64,000 nt of DNA from VYFG01 sp965203365. Its GTDB lineage: Bacteria > Pseudomonadota > Gammaproteobacteria > Arenicellales > Poriferihabitantaceae. This document shows positions 26,872-34,795 of this stretch, piece after piece. The DNA lies in the NCBI GenBank assembly GCA_965203365.1, contig OZ241878.1, forward strand, positions 2,666,001-2,730,000. The letters run 5' to 3'. Made by a program: the position numbers and the translations under genes. The first letter of the stretch is position 1. Each line of letters starts with the position of its first letter. Under the pieces are notes generated by a model. It was not told the DNA's origin, searched no databases, and saw only the letters and a list, made by a program, of their open reading frames with translations.

Positions 26872-27105
26872 CCTCCCGGCGACGCGGTGTTTGAAGACAT
26901 CAAGGACCTTGATCGTCAGACCGATTATGCCATCCCCAGCATCCGGTTCCATGATGTGCCGGTTACCGGTCAAGGCGATTTTAGTGACGTGCAGCCCGAT
27001 GGTGTTCGCATCCAAGGCGGTTTTTATGGTCCTGGCCATGTGGAAACAGTGGGTGTATTTGAGCACTCCGGGATTGTTGGTGCGTTCGGTGCCAGAAAGC
27101 CGTGA
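26872..27105 (+). pseudogene. C-terminal fragment of a transferrin-binding-protein-like surface lipoprotein
   Basis: The frame reads IKDLDRQTDYAIPSIRFHDV, PVTGQGDFSDVQPDGVRIQG, then GFYGPGHVETVGVFEHSGIV and GAFGARKP before the stop. The ending (x-GxFYGPxHEEVGGxFExxxIxGAFGAKR) is the hallmark of the last beta strands of TbpB-like barrels in Slam-dependent or transferrin-binding-protein-like lipoproteins. About 70 residues of a protein normally several hundred long remain, with no start or signal peptide in frame. It is therefore a remnant. Confidence 0.65.
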
Positions 27106-27528
27106 GCTCTGTGAGGAGAAACATGGCGGTCATGATGAAATCCGCCTGAACCTGTCGGGCGGTTCGACGAAAAGCGGGGGACTGAAAGATAAGACCCCAG
27201 GGTGCTGGACTTCGTGCCTGGGAAGACGGGACGGTCGGAATGTCAGGCGATGCCCTCAAGAATGGCGGCCCATTCACCGAAGTGTTCGCGCCGACCTCGT
27301 ACGGCCGGCCTCAATGCGATGTCTGGCTCCGGTGGCTGGAGCGGCCCCTGTAGAGGCATCCTAGCCGATCGCTGAAACCCGACCCCAAGGCATTCGATCC
27401 CCTGTTCGGTGGCGGCCCCGGCATGGGTCCGCACAAGTCGACGGACAGTGATTTCCGCGCCGGCCGCTGGCTGCTTGATCTGCGGCTGGCTGATGGCATC
27501 AAGGCGCAAACAAAGCGTACATCGCAAA
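27106..27528. other. intergenic stretch, no gene recognised
   Basis: Both strands were read. A plus-strand frame (DALKNGGPFTEVFAPTSYGR, then QCDVWLRWLERPL) looks protein-like but has no recognisable family and is interrupted by stops. Probably decayed coding DNA. Confidence 0.4.
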
Positions 27529-27650
27529 GATTTTCAGGCCGTCTATGCTTTTGGAGACAGCCTGAAAATCATAATAATGGCGACTCCGCCCACGGAGCAC
27601 TCAGAAGGCATTGGCAACACCATATATGTATGGAAGTCGACGCACGCTGA
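27529..27650 (+). pseudogene. possible fragment of a GDSL-type esterase/lipase
   Basis: DFQAVYAFGDSL at 27529-27564 matches the catalytic-serine block of secreted GDSL esterases (AxYAFGDSLSDTGN). With one frame change NHNNGDSA follows, and with another PPTEHSEGIGN and a VEVDAR-like end, which mirrors the usual order (FGDSL-SDTGNN-PPSxxFEGRxSNGPVWVE). Only the 5' part of such a gene is present and the frame is broken. Confidence 0.4.
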
Positions 27651-27721
27651 GCGGCCTCTGGGGGGGACCGGGTTGTGGTTTGTCAGTATCGTGGGAATCC
27701 CCCGAAAGGAGGGCGGATCAA

Positions 27722-28729
27722 TTAATCCGTCGGAGGGGTGCCGGGTGGACTGGCATGCACGGGACCAAACGACTGCCGAAAAAACCGCCACCAGTTATCC
27801 CCCATGATCTTCTCCACGTCCTGCGGCTGGAATCCGGCTTTCGCGAGCCCGTTGGCGAGATGGCGGTAATGCGTTGAATTCGCGAACCAGTCCGGCTGTG
27901 CGGGGAATCCCGCCTGGGTGGCGCTGCCCTCACCGAAGTCCGTGGTCCGGCTCCATCGGCCATTTCGCATCCAGGCTACGACGCTGTCGGGTTGGTCCTG
28001 GCAAAGGTCGGAACCAATGCCGATATGATCCACGCCCATCAACTCCGCCGTCTGTGCCACCATGTCACAGAAATCCACCAGGCGGCATTGCGAGCCATTT
28101 TTCAGGTGGTGTGGGTACAGACTGAAGCCCAGCATCCCGCCGCTCTGCGCCAAGGCTTTCAGCAGGGAGTCGGACTTGTTACGCCGCGCTGGGTGAAAGG
28201 TAGAGGGATTGGCATGGGTGATCGCTATCGGCCGGGTGGAAAATTCAATCGCGTCCAGGGTGGAACGCTCGGCACTGTGCGACATGTCGACCACCATGCC
28301 GACCCGGTTCATCTCACGGATCACCTGCTTGCCAAAGCGGGTGATGCCGGGATCGGTAGCCTCGTAGCAACCGGTGGCCAGGAGGCTCTGGTTGTTATAG
28401 CTCAGTTGCATGAAGCGGACGCCGAGCTGGTGGAATACCTCCACCAAGGAATAGTCGTCCTCAATCGGTGAGCAGTTCTGAAACCCGTAGACAATGCCGG
28501 TGCGCTGACGGCGATGCGCTTCCATCACATCGCGTGCATGGTGTACCCGCATGATGAGGTCACCGTGCTGTTCGAAGCGTTGGTTCCATTCGCCAATGCG
28601 GCGCAGAGTTTCCAGGGCGGTCTCGTGATAGGCAATGGTGACGTGCACACAGTCCAGGCCCCCTTCGCGCATCTGACGAAAGATGTCCCGGCTCCAGCCG
28701 GAATACTGCAATGCGTCGATGGTCAGCAC
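27722..28729 (-). CDS. membrane dipeptidase family (M19) protein, divergent subfamily
   Basis: A 335-residue TIM-barrel protein of the M19 renal-dipeptidase family. Conserved blocks: FMQLSYNNQSLLATGCYEAT, VVDMSHSAERSTLDAI and ITHANPSTFHPARRNKSD (metal histidines and the arginine), and HIGIGSDLCQDQPDSVV (aspartate). The usual N-terminal HxD ligand is replaced by DALQYSGW, and the bridging glutamate region reads YGFQNCSPIEDD. The protein belongs to a subgroup often encoded with aldehyde dehydrogenases; its substrate is unknown. The gene lies 4 bp after the aldehyde dehydrogenase gene, so they are cotranscribed. Confidence 0.85.
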   Translation of the reverse strand: MLTIDALQYSGWSRDIFRQMREGGLDCVHVTIAYHETALETLRRIGEWNQRFEQHGDLIMRVHHARDVMEAHRRQRTGIVYGFQNCSPIEDDYSLVEVFHQLGVRFMQLSYNNQSLLATGCYEATDPGITRFGKQVIREMNRVGMVVDMSHSAERSTLDAIEFSTRPIAITHANPSTFHPARRNKSDSLLKALAQSGGMLGFSLYPHHLKNGSQCRLVDFCDMVAQTAELMGVDHIGIGSDLCQDQPDSVVAWMRNGRWSRTTDFGEGSATQAGFPAQPDWFANSTHYRHLANGLAKAGFQPQDVEKIMGDNWWRFFRQSFGPVHASPPGTPPTD

Positions 28730-28733
28730 AGGA

Positions 28734-30173
28734 TCACTCCCCCCGGACGTAAGCGGTTTTCACTTGGGTGTAGAATTCTTCGGCATAACGCCCCTGTTCG
28801 CGCGGGCCGTAACTGGAATGACCCCGTCCACCAAAAGGGACATGGTAGTCCGTCCCGGAAGTGGGCAGGTTGACCATGACGCAGCCGGTCCGGGCATGAC
28901 GCCGAAAATGTGTGGCTTTGGCCAGGGAGGTGGTGATGATGCTGGAAGTCAGGCCAAATTCGGTTTCATTCGCCAAGGCCAGTGCATGATCATAGTCTTC
29001 TGCCTTGAGCACGCACGTCAGTGGTCCGAACACCTCTTCCCGGTTCAGGCGCATGCCATTGTCGCCGTCGATAAAAAGGGCCGGTTGCATGTAGTGTCCC
29101 GGCGTCGACCGGTCCAGTCGCTCTCCACCACAGACCAGTTCGGCCCCGTCGTTCTGGCCGACCTGAATATAGGAAAGATTGCGAGACAGCTGGGCTTCGT
29201 CCACGGCCGGACCAATCTGCGTGTCGGCCTCCAGAGCATGGCCGATCACCAGTTTCGACATCGCGGTCTGCATGCGTTCCACAAAGTCATCGTGGACTCC
29301 TCGGGTCACAATGAGCCGGGAGCTGGCCGTGCATTTCTGTCCCATACTGAAAAATGCCCCGTTGATGGCGCAATCCACGGCTGTGTCCAGATCGGCATCA
29401 TCGACGATGACCAGAGGATTCTTGCTGCCCATTTCCATTTGTAGACGGGTTAGGTTCCGGGCGGCGGCCTTGGCAATGCGCTGGCCCGTTGGGAAAGAGC
29501 CGGTAAAGGTGATCGCGTCCAGCCGGGAAGAGGTGATCAGGGCTTCTCCCACCGTGTGTCCCGGCCCCAAAACCAGATTGACCAAGCCCGGCGGCAAATC
29601 ACTGGTCTCCATGATCTGCATTAGCGCCACTGCGCTGGCCGGTACCAGATTGGCAGGCTTCCAGACGACCGCATTGCCATAGGCAATGGCCGGTGCCAGT
29701 TTCCAGGCGGGGAGCGCGGTGGGAAAGTTCCAGGGGGTGATGACGCCAATGACTCCTACCGGCTCCCGACTGACGAAGACCTCCACATTGGGACGCACAG
29801 AATCCGTCAGATCGCCCATGCGACGGAGCACTTCGGCTGCATAATAGGTGAAGAACTGTCCAGCTCGATAGACTTCACCTTTTCCCTCGGGGAGGGTCTT
29901 GCCTTCTTCCCGGCACAGCAACGTACCCAATTCCGTGGCATTTTCCATCAGCCGGGTGCCGATGTGCATGAGGGCGTTGTAGCGTGCCTCTGGCGGAGTC
30001 CATTGCCATTGGCTTTGCGCCCGGTGCGCCGCTTCAATCGCCTCCGCGACCTGATCCACGCTGGCCTGGGCATATTCTCCGATGACGTCACGGGTATCAG
30101 ATGGATTGACATTGGGCAAGGTGCATTGTCCCTTGGTCCACTGTCCGTCAATGTGATTGCGGGTTTCGATCAT
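28734..30173 (-). CDS. NAD(P)-dependent aldehyde dehydrogenase (2-oxoglutarate-semialdehyde type)
   Basis: A 479-residue ALDH-superfamily enzyme. The oxyanion/NAD segments GVIGVITPWNFPTALPAWKL, WKPANLVPASAVAL, FTGSFPTGQRIA, the catalytic glutamate in LQMEMGSKNPLVI and the catalytic cysteine in SMGQKCTASSRLIV are all present, and EVFGPLTCVL follows. By overall look it belongs near 2,5-dioxopentanoate (2-oxoglutarate semialdehyde) dehydrogenases used in sugar-acid and hydroxyproline breakdown; that substrate assignment is inference. First gene of a pair with the M19 protein. Confidence 0.88.
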   Translation of the reverse strand: MIETRNHIDGQWTKGQCTLPNVNPSDTRDVIGEYAQASVDQVAEAIEAAHRAQSQWQWTPPEARYNALMHIGTRLMENATELGTLLCREEGKTLPEGKGEVYRAGQFFTYYAAEVLRRMGDLTDSVRPNVEVFVSREPVGVIGVITPWNFPTALPAWKLAPAIAYGNAVVWKPANLVPASAVALMQIMETSDLPPGLVNLVLGPGHTVGEALITSSRLDAITFTGSFPTGQRIAKAAARNLTRLQMEMGSKNPLVIVDDADLDTAVDCAINGAFFSMGQKCTASSRLIVTRGVHDDFVERMQTAMSKLVIGHALEADTQIGPAVDEAQLSRNLSYIQVGQNDGAELVCGGERLDRSTPGHYMQPALFIDGDNGMRLNREEVFGPLTCVLKAEDYDHALALANETEFGLTSSIITTSLAKATHFRRHARTGCVMVNLPTSGTDYHVPFGGRGHSSYGPREQGRYAEEFYTQVKTAYVRGE

Positions 30174-30729
30174 GTCGGTGTGGGTTATCCTGGTCGGTCA
30201 CGCAGGGATATTACCGCGAATTCCATCGGATTCGGCAAGCGCTGACGATCTCCATATGAACAAGATCCCGCCCATCCGTCATGCCGCATGTCATTGGTCG
30301 GATGGATGGGAGCCATTGGCGTGATGAGGGAACCCAATCGGCAACCTGTGGCGGTGATGGAGGGACCTTGTCCCCCGATCCGTCTTTTTTCCCTGCACTC
30401 CCGACATGATAGGCATGATAAATGGATCCTGCCAGATCCCGGATTGGGAACCTCTGAAGCCCTGTCGGGTTGACCCGATTTGCCCCCGCTCATCGATCAT
30501 TGAGGCGGGCTCGCCCACCCTTAAATTTTCGGGGGCGGTGCAGGGTCGGGCAAGCTGGCCGATGGGCCTGCCCGGCTGGCGGGCGAAAATCCACTAACGA
30601 ATCCCAAGAAGTCGCCGACCTCATGACCGACATGATCCCGACGACTGACCGGTCCCTTACGGGCGATCATCACGACAACGAACACCTGCGCCCCCGGGCC
30701 TCAGCACCGCCGGGGGCCGGCGGAGGACG
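30174..30729. other. intergenic stretch, no gene recognised
   Basis: No frame with family similarity was found. The stretch lies upstream of the aldehyde dehydrogenase gene, whose promoter should be in its first part, and runs into the decayed RTX sequence. Short tracts such as GACGGTGTGG-type repeats were not seen. Confidence 0.35.
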
Positions 30730-30930
30730 ACCCCCTGAACGACGATCACGACAATAATCACCTGAAAGGGGGGGGCGATGCCTTGTAGTGGCGCTGGCAA
30801 TGATGTGTTGTGGGGGGATTTCTTCATCAATGGTGATGGGATCGGCAGCGACATGCTCACCGGGGGTCAGGGCAGCCGGCCGGGCTCGATGGTTTTGTTC
30901 TTCGAATGCCGCAAATCGTTAACCGAGTGA
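30730..30930 (+). pseudogene. remnant of an RTX (calcium-binding nonapeptide repeat) protein
   Basis: One frame gives DDHDNNHLKGGGDAL, and after a one-base shift SGAGNDVLWGDFFINGDGIG followed by SDMLTGGQGS; the latter run ends at a stop at 30928. GGxGND-type nonapeptides with alternating L/V positions are the hallmark of RTX proteins exported by type I secretion. Only two or three degenerate repeats remain and no start, activity domain or secretion genes are near. Confidence 0.55.
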
Positions 30931-31356
30931 GATGGTTGCAGGCCCGGGTGCGCCGACGGTCAGGTCGCGGTGGGCAGGTGCACGTGACGGCCCGTGTCTG
31001 ACCGCAGACATGAATGCCGGGTTTGGCGCCGTACCGACTCGCGCCTTGAAATTTCGAGTGCAAGGGTTACGCTGACCCGCCGTTTTCGGCTACACTGAGT
31101 GGCCATCAGCGCAAGAGTTGACCGGTGAAGAGCGATCCATGGTGGTCTGGAGGGGGTCGGTCGACGCGATGGCCTGACGGAGGGAAGGCCGGATAGGCGC
31201 CGCATGCCATGGTGGCCTGGAAGGTGGCAGCGTCCATGGAACCGGGTGTCTGGACGCCATCGGTGAAATCGCCGGACCGTGGTGGCCCACGACGCATACG
31301 ATCCCGGACCGGATTGAAAGCGGCCCAATTTCTGCACCGACGCATCCCAACGAATC
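30931..31356. other. intergenic stretch upstream of DUF3144 gene
   Basis: Nothing recognised on either strand. It should contain the promoter of the DUF3144 gene, but I could not single out -35/-10 boxes with confidence in this GC-rich sequence. Confidence 0.35.
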
Positions 31357-31635
31357 ATGTCCCCACAAAATACCGAACAGTTCCGTCAGCTCGCCGACCA
31401 GTTTATCCAGTTGGCCAACGAGCAATATCAGATGACGGGCGAGGGGCGGGTGGGGTATGCGTTGATGTATGCTGCGGCCCGTTTCAATGCCTTTCTGGTG
31501 GCCTCGACGGCTGGGCACAAAAGCCAGCTGGCGGCGGAGTTGGAAGAGACCACACAATACTTCACTCGCCAGTATCAAAAGATGTTCACCGAAAATATCA
31601 GCGACTACTTACAGCATTATGACGAGTATCTATAG
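31357..31635 (+). CDS. DUF3144 family protein
   Basis: A 92-residue helical protein: EQFRQLADQFIQLANEQYQM, GRVGYALMYAAARFNAFLVA, then FTRQYQKMFTENISDYLQHY. This matches the small DUF3144 family of proteobacteria, of unknown function. Hydrophobicity is that of a soluble helical bundle; there is no signal peptide. It stands alone upstream of the photolyase gene, 109 bp away. Confidence 0.85.
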   Translation: MSPQNTEQFRQLADQFIQLANEQYQMTGEGRVGYALMYAAARFNAFLVASTAGHKSQLAAELEETTQYFTRQYQKMFTENISDYLQHYDEYL

Positions 31636-31744
31636 TCACCTTCGGGACCGTCTGACCACCGACCGGGGGGGCTTTGCTGTCGTTCAGCGTTGAGTTGGGT
31701 TACGTGCGCCATGGCGTTCACTCGGGGCGGAATCGCCGGTCGCC

Positions 31745-33208
31745 ATGAGTTCCGTCGCCATTGTGTGGTTGAGGCGCGATTTGCGTATCGTCGACAACCC
31801 CGCCCTGCATCATGCACGGACTCGGGCCGAGCGGGTGATCCCGCTGTACATTCATGCCCCGGATGAAGACGCGCCCTGGCCACCGGGGGCGGCTTCGCGC
31901 TGGTGGCTCCATCACAGCCTGATCGCCCTGGACCACTCCCTTCGGCATCTCGGGTCCGGCTTGGTGATTCGTGCGGGGGACAGCCGGAGCATACTGCGTG
32001 AGGTGGCTTTGTCCACCGGTGCCGAGTGGGTCTGCTGGAATCGGCTGTATGAACCGGCCAGCCGACAGCGGGACGCCCACGTACGAAAGGCCCTGTCCCA
32101 TGCCGGAGTGCAGACTTGCGAACTTGGCGGGGCCTTATTGCGTGAACCGGAAGAAATCCTCAAGCCGGATGGCACCCCCTACAGCGTGTATACCCCATTC
32201 AGTCGCCGGTACCGGCTGGAAGGATTGCCGCCGCACCCCATGGACGAACCGACGGCACTGCCGCCCTTGCCGCCGGATCTGTCCTCCCTGCGGGTACGGG
32301 ATCTGGATCTGATGCCGGCCACTCCTTGGTATCAGCGCTTCACCGACCTCTGGACACCCGGGGAATCCGGCGCCCGGGCACGACTTCATCATTTCCTCGA
32401 CCAGGGAAAGTGGGCCGCCTACGGGCAAATGCGTGACCGGCCCGGACAGGACGGGATATCCGGTCTGTCGCCCCATCTGCATTTTGGCGAAATTTCCGCC
32501 CGCCAGATCTGGCGGGCAATGGAACACGTGGTGGACCAGTGCAGCGAGGGACTTCGGCAAGATGCGTCCGAACAAGCCTGGTCGTTCCAGCGCCAGTTGA
32601 TCTGGCGGGATTTTGCCCATCACATCCTGTATTTTTATCCCCATACTCCGACGGAGCCCTTCAACCGCCGTTATCGGCCGTTTGCCTGGGAAGACCACCC
32701 GGATCTGCTCGCGGCGTGGCAGAAAGGCAAGATTGGCATTCCTCTGGTCGATGCGGGCATGCGTCAGCTTTGGCAGACAGGCTGGATGCACAATCGTCTT
32801 CGGATGGTCGTCGCCACGGTGCTTTGCAAGCATGGTCTGGTGCACTGGCGGGAGGGAGCCCGCTGGTTCTGGGACACGCTGGTGGATGCGGATTTGGCCA
32901 ACAATACCATGGGTTGGCAGTGGACTGCGGGATGTGGTGTGGATGCCGCTCCTTACTTCCGCATCCTGAATCCAGTGCGTCAGGGGGAGCGGTTTGATCC
33001 GCAGGGCGAGTATGTGCGCACCTGGGTGCCAGAACTGGCCCGCTTGCCGGATCGCTTTCTTCACGAACCTTGGCGGGCATCGGCTGCCGTCTTGCGCCAG
33101 GCGGGCGTACAACTGGACACCCACTACCCGCACCCGCTGATCGATCTGGCGGCCGGCCGGGCAAGGGCACTGGAGCGCTTCCGGGCATTGGGCGGAACGC
33201 CCGCCTGA
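31745..33208 (+). CDS. phrB: deoxyribodipyrimidine photolyase
   Basis: Repairs cyclobutane pyrimidine dimers with light energy. The 487-residue protein has the N-terminal antenna domain (VAIVWLRRDLRIVDNPALHH), followed by the FAD domain: SGLSPHLHFGEISARQIWRA, WRDFAHHILYFYPHTP, GIPLVDAGMRQLWQTGWMHN, VATVLCKHGLVHWREGARWF and the end NTMGWQWTAGCGVDAAPYFR, FNP-like ILNPVRQGERFDPQGEYVRT. These are the signature blocks of class I CPD photolyases. ATG 31745 begins the family N-terminus. Its stop precedes the convergent oxidoreductase stop by 25 bp. Confidence 0.95.
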   Translation: MSSVAIVWLRRDLRIVDNPALHHARTRAERVIPLYIHAPDEDAPWPPGAASRWWLHHSLIALDHSLRHLGSGLVIRAGDSRSILREVALSTGAEWVCWNRLYEPASRQRDAHVRKALSHAGVQTCELGGALLREPEEILKPDGTPYSVYTPFSRRYRLEGLPPHPMDEPTALPPLPPDLSSLRVRDLDLMPATPWYQRFTDLWTPGESGARARLHHFLDQGKWAAYGQMRDRPGQDGISGLSPHLHFGEISARQIWRAMEHVVDQCSEGLRQDASEQAWSFQRQLIWRDFAHHILYFYPHTPTEPFNRRYRPFAWEDHPDLLAAWQKGKIGIPLVDAGMRQLWQTGWMHNRLRMVVATVLCKHGLVHWREGARWFWDTLVDADLANNTMGWQWTAGCGVDAAPYFRILNPVRQGERFDPQGEYVRTWVPELARLPDRFLHEPWRASAAVLRQAGVQLDTHYPHPLIDLAAGRARALERFRALGGTPA

Positions 33209-33233
33209 CGAACTGCTGCAAAGAACCCGTTGA

Positions 33234-34364
33234 TCAGGCCGGCTCCCCCAGCTCAGCCGTCACCTGATCGGCAATGGCAAGACAGGCGGTGAGACCCGGC
33301 GATTCGATCCCGAGACAATGGACCAGTCCCGAGACGTGATGATGACGGGGACCGAGAATTTCAAAATCCATTTCGCCTTGACCCGGCCGGGTGATTTGGG
33401 GGCGAATTCCGGCATAATCCGGCATCAGCGTCCCGTCGGGCAGGTCAGGCCAGTAGCGGCGGATGCGATCATAGAAGAATGCGGCTCTATGGCAAGCCAC
33501 GCCATAACCGGCGTGCAGTCCGCCAATGGCTTCCACGTCGGGCCCGAATCGGGCGCAGCCCGCCATATCCAGGGTGAGGTGAATGCCGAGTCCGCCGGGT
33601 TCTGGGAGCGGATATACGAGATGGGAAAAGGGGGCCCGGCCACGCAGTCGGAAGTAGTTGCCCCGCGTGTAGATGGCGTCGGGCAGGTCGTGCGTCCTGG
33701 CATCCGGACGGGTTTGGGCGAGGGGGACGGCGTGGAGGCCGGCGCAGTTGACAACTTCTCTGGCGAGGATCACTTCCCTGTCTGGGCCCATGTCGACCAT
33801 GACCCGATGTGCGATACCCTTACCCGCGTCTGGCTGCAGTGAGATCACCTGGCTATGCACGCTGACGTGGCCGCCCAAGGTATCCAGTTCCCCCATGAGA
33901 CTCATCATCAACTGGTGGCTGTCGACAATGCCGGTGGAAGGAGACAGGATGGCCGACTGACAGTGCACCGCCGGTTCGAGTGTCCGGACGTCGGCCGGGG
34001 TCAGCCATCTGAGGTCGCTGACACCGTTGGCCCTTCCCCGTTGCAGGAGTCTCCTGAGCGGGGGCCTGTCCTGCTGGCGGCCGCTCACGACCAGCTTGCC
34101 GACCTGCCTGGCGGGAACCCCCATCGCCTGGCAATAGGCATACAGGCGTGCCTTGCCGGCCATGCATAGCCGGGCCTTGGCCGAACCGGGGCGGTAATAG
34201 ATCCCGGCATGGATCACCTCCGAATTCCGGGCACTGGTTTCTTCCCCGATGGTGGCATTTCGCTCCAGGACCAGTACATCCCGCCCGCTGTTCGCCAGTG
34301 CGGTCGCACAGGCGATACCAACCACACCGGCACCGATCACGAGCGTCTGTGTCTCCAGTGTCAC
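33234..34364 (-). CDS. FAD-dependent oxidoreductase, L-2-hydroxyglutarate oxidase-like
   Basis: A DAO-fold flavoprotein of 376 residues from GTG 34364. The Rossmann motif TLVIGAGVVGIACATALANS and GEETSARNSEVIHAGIYYRP, then ARLCMAGKARLYAYCQAMGV and GIVDSHQLMMSL, are typical of the LhgO/L2HGDH group; HCLGIESPGLTACLAIADQV ends it. The likely reaction is oxidation of L-2-hydroxyglutarate or a similar hydroxy acid. The start is uncertain: another in-frame GTG at 34445 would add 27 residues without similarity, and neither has a clear ribosome-binding site. Confidence 0.85.
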   Translation of the reverse strand: MTLETQTLVIGAGVVGIACATALANSGRDVLVLERNATIGEETSARNSEVIHAGIYYRPGSAKARLCMAGKARLYAYCQAMGVPARQVGKLVVSGRQQDRPPLRRLLQRGRANGVSDLRWLTPADVRTLEPAVHCQSAILSPSTGIVDSHQLMMSLMGELDTLGGHVSVHSQVISLQPDAGKGIAHRVMVDMGPDREVILAREVVNCAGLHAVPLAQTRPDARTHDLPDAIYTRGNYFRLRGRAPFSHLVYPLPEPGGLGIHLTLDMAGCARFGPDVEAIGGLHAGYGVACHRAAFFYDRIRRYWPDLPDGTLMPDYAGIRPQITRPGQGEMDFEILGPRHHHVSGLVHCLGIESPGLTACLAIADQVTAELGEPA

Positions 34365-34445
34365 GAGCAAATGGTGGGGGGTTTCCGTTGAAGGGGTCTC
34401 TATGATACCGGCAGAACCGTTGGAGAATCTTGTCTGTGACCCCAC

Positions 34446-34795
34446 CGGGGTTTCGGATCGGTCGGAATGGGTTTCAGTTCATCGGCCGAGTGACGGTGAA
34501 AAATGTCCGCCTCCCGAGATAGAAGGGCGACTGGACACTGTGATACCATCGGTTGCCATCGTCTCGCCGGAGTGCCCTGGTTCCATGATGCCCGGATTTC
34601 CCAGACCCCGGGCACATCTGGGATGAAGGATTTTCTGACCGGAACCCGCCGGACCGATAGAGGTCCCTGCATCGACGAAATCATCCGCCGTTGCAGATGA
34701 CAAAGGCTTTGCGGGTCGTCGGACCTCCTGCCCGAAGTGACCAGCTGGCGATGTTCGGACCCGGCCGCCCATTGATTTCCAGTTCGGCTTGACCC
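34446..34795. other. intergenic stretch between divergent genes
   Basis: This 350-bp gap separates the oxidoreductase from the PLP decarboxylase gene. No conserved reading frame or clear promoter boxes were found. Confidence 0.35.
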
